A DNA stretch of 64,000 nucleotides from Cupriavidus sp. BIS7. GTDB taxonomy: Bacteria > Pseudomonadota > Gammaproteobacteria > Burkholderiales > Burkholderiaceae. Location of the stretch: the NCBI RefSeq assembly GCF_000292345.1, contig NZ_ALOU01000016.1, positions 62,001 through 126,000 on the forward strand, in the 5' to 3' direction. Shown piece by piece: positions 63,147 through 64,000 of this stretch (within the stretch, counting starts at the first letter, position 1; each line of letters begins with the position of its first letter). Below the pieces are notes generated by a model. It ran no database searches and was not told where the DNA came from. It saw nothing but the letters and a program-made list of their open reading frames with translations. A program made the position numbers and the translations under genes.

Positions 63147-64000
63147 ATGGGTGCCTTCAACCGACGCAACAAGCGCGTCAATAATGGCAACGTGACGCAC
63201 TTGCGTCCGTTCCGCCACAACCAGCTGCGCAACGATCCGGATTACGGTTCCGACGAGCACGATCTCGAGTACGTGCGTCCGCGCCGCCGCGGCATCTATC
63301 TGCTGCCCAACGCCTTTACCACTGCCGCACTGTTCGCGGGCTTCTTCGCGATCGTGCAGGCGATGAACATGCGTTTCGACGTGGCGGCCATTGCGATCTT
63401 CGCGGCGATGGTGCTCGACGGCATGGATGGCCGAGTGGCTCGTATCACGAATACGCAGAGCGCATTCGGCGAGCAGTACGATTCGCTGTCGGACATGACT
63501 TCGTTCGGCGTGGCGCCGGCCCTTGTCATGTACGAATGGATCCTGCATGACCTGGGCAAATGGGGCTGGATCGCCGCCTTCGTCTACTGCACCTGTGCAG
63601 CGTTGCGCCTGGCGCGCTTCAACGCCAATATCGGCGTGGTGGACAAGCGGTTCTTCCAGGGGCTGCCAAGCCCCGCCGCCGCAGCGCTGGTGGCTGGCTT
63701 TGTCTGGCTGGCAATCGACAACAAGCTGCCGGTCAAGGAGCTGTGGATGCCGTGGGTCGCGTTTGCGATCACGCTCTATGCGGGCCTGTCGATGGTGTCG
63801 AACGCACCGTTCTACAGCGGCAAGGCGCTGGACGTGCGCTATCGCGTGCCGTTCGGCATGATGGTGCTTGTGCTGGTGCTGTTCGTTGTGGTGTCGTCCG
63901 ACCCGCCAGTCGCGCTGTTCGGCCTGTTCGTCGCGTATGCGATCTCGGGCTATCTGCTATGGGCCTGGCGTGCGCTGCACGGCCAACCCGCCGGTGTCAG
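63147..64000 (+). CDS. pssA: CDP-diacylglycerol-serine O-phosphatidyltransferase (3' end missing)
   Basis: The first 284 codons are present and the gene runs off the right edge. The CDP-alcohol phosphotransferase motif is clear near residue 91: DGMDGRVARITNTQSAFGEQYDSLSD, with the two DxxDG-like aspartates. Several TM segments follow (ALVAGFVWLA, WVAFAITLYAGLSMVS, VLVLVLFVVV). A basic N-terminal extension (FNRRNKRVNN) precedes the domain. It makes phosphatidylserine, which Psd decarboxylates. GGGGA lies before the ATG. Confidence 0.95.
   Translation, partial: MGAFNRRNKRVNNGNVTHLRPFRHNQLRNDPDYGSDEHDLEYVRPRRRGIYLLPNAFTTAALFAGFFAIVQAMNMRFDVAAIAIFAAMVLDGMDGRVARITNTQSAFGEQYDSLSDMTSFGVAPALVMYEWILHDLGKWGWIAAFVYCTCAALRLARFNANIGVVDKRFFQGLPSPAAAALVAGFVWLAIDNKLPVKELWMPWVAFAITLYAGLSMVSNAPFYSGKALDVRYRVPFGMMVLVLVLFVVVSSDPPVALFGLFVAYAISGYLLWAWRALHGQPAGV

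Overview
The window looks like chromosomal DNA of a high-GC betaproteobacterium of the Burkholderiaceae, most likely Cupriavidus or the related Ralstonia. The basis is the ilvB-ilvH-ilvC-psd-pssA order, the Burkholderia-type porin, the xdhABC-add-guaD and puuE/uraD/uraH/puuD purine gene sets, and many small families typical of Burkholderiales (DUF1415, DUF2917, DUF3106, DUF3619). I see no insertion sequence, prophage, CRISPR array or rRNA operon. The assignment is an inference from gene content and order, since no search could be run.

Layout. 1-5.3 kb: the start of greB, tRNA-Arg(ACG), initiator tRNA-fMet, several small unknown genes, a DUF2252 protein and an LpxO-type lipid A hydroxylase. 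5.3-13.9 kb: a GGDEF protein with a duplicated sensory domain, a MocR regulator divergent from a DUF2917 gene over a clear palindrome, a FAD-dependent oxidoreductase with DUF1415, a methyltransferase and a FapA/DUF342 protein. 14.3-15.4 kb: a translationally coupled pair ending in a HEPN-like protein, then a 15-bp minisatellite and tRNA-Thr(CGT). 15.8-23 kb: housekeeping metabolism (fbp, pepN, a DUF4136 lipoprotein, maeB).

23.6-40.9 kb: a nearly complete purine degradation regulon. XdhABC, guanine deaminase and an adenine/adenosine deaminase lead to urate. PuuD, UraH and UraD convert urate to allantoin, and PuuE opens allantoin to allantoate. An NCS2 permease and possibly the porin supply substrate. 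A GntR/FCD regulator faces uraH across repeated TTGTnnACAA palindromes, and a LysR regulator faces xdhA across a 10-bp inverted repeat. Between the two purine clusters lie a fatty acid desaturase and a predicted manganese exporter preceded by a yybP-ykoY (Mn2+) riboswitch.

41.9-52.2 kb: a tungstate/molybdate binding protein with a divergent ModE-like regulator, three scattered DUF1120 secreted proteins (two sharing an upstream element), an FtsX-like permease without an ATPase beside it, a truncated hemoglobin, DUF924, a TetR regulator and a LOG-family protein. 52.2-56.5 kb: lipid envelope genes (DgkA, a GT4 glycosyltransferase, an LpxH-like phosphoesterase, a lipase-like hydrolase, an RDD protein). 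56.6-58.4 kb: an ECF sigma factor with DUF3619 and DUF3106 partners. 58.8-64 kb: ilvB-ilvH-ilvC and the phosphatidylethanolamine pair psd-pssA, with pssA cut by the window edge.
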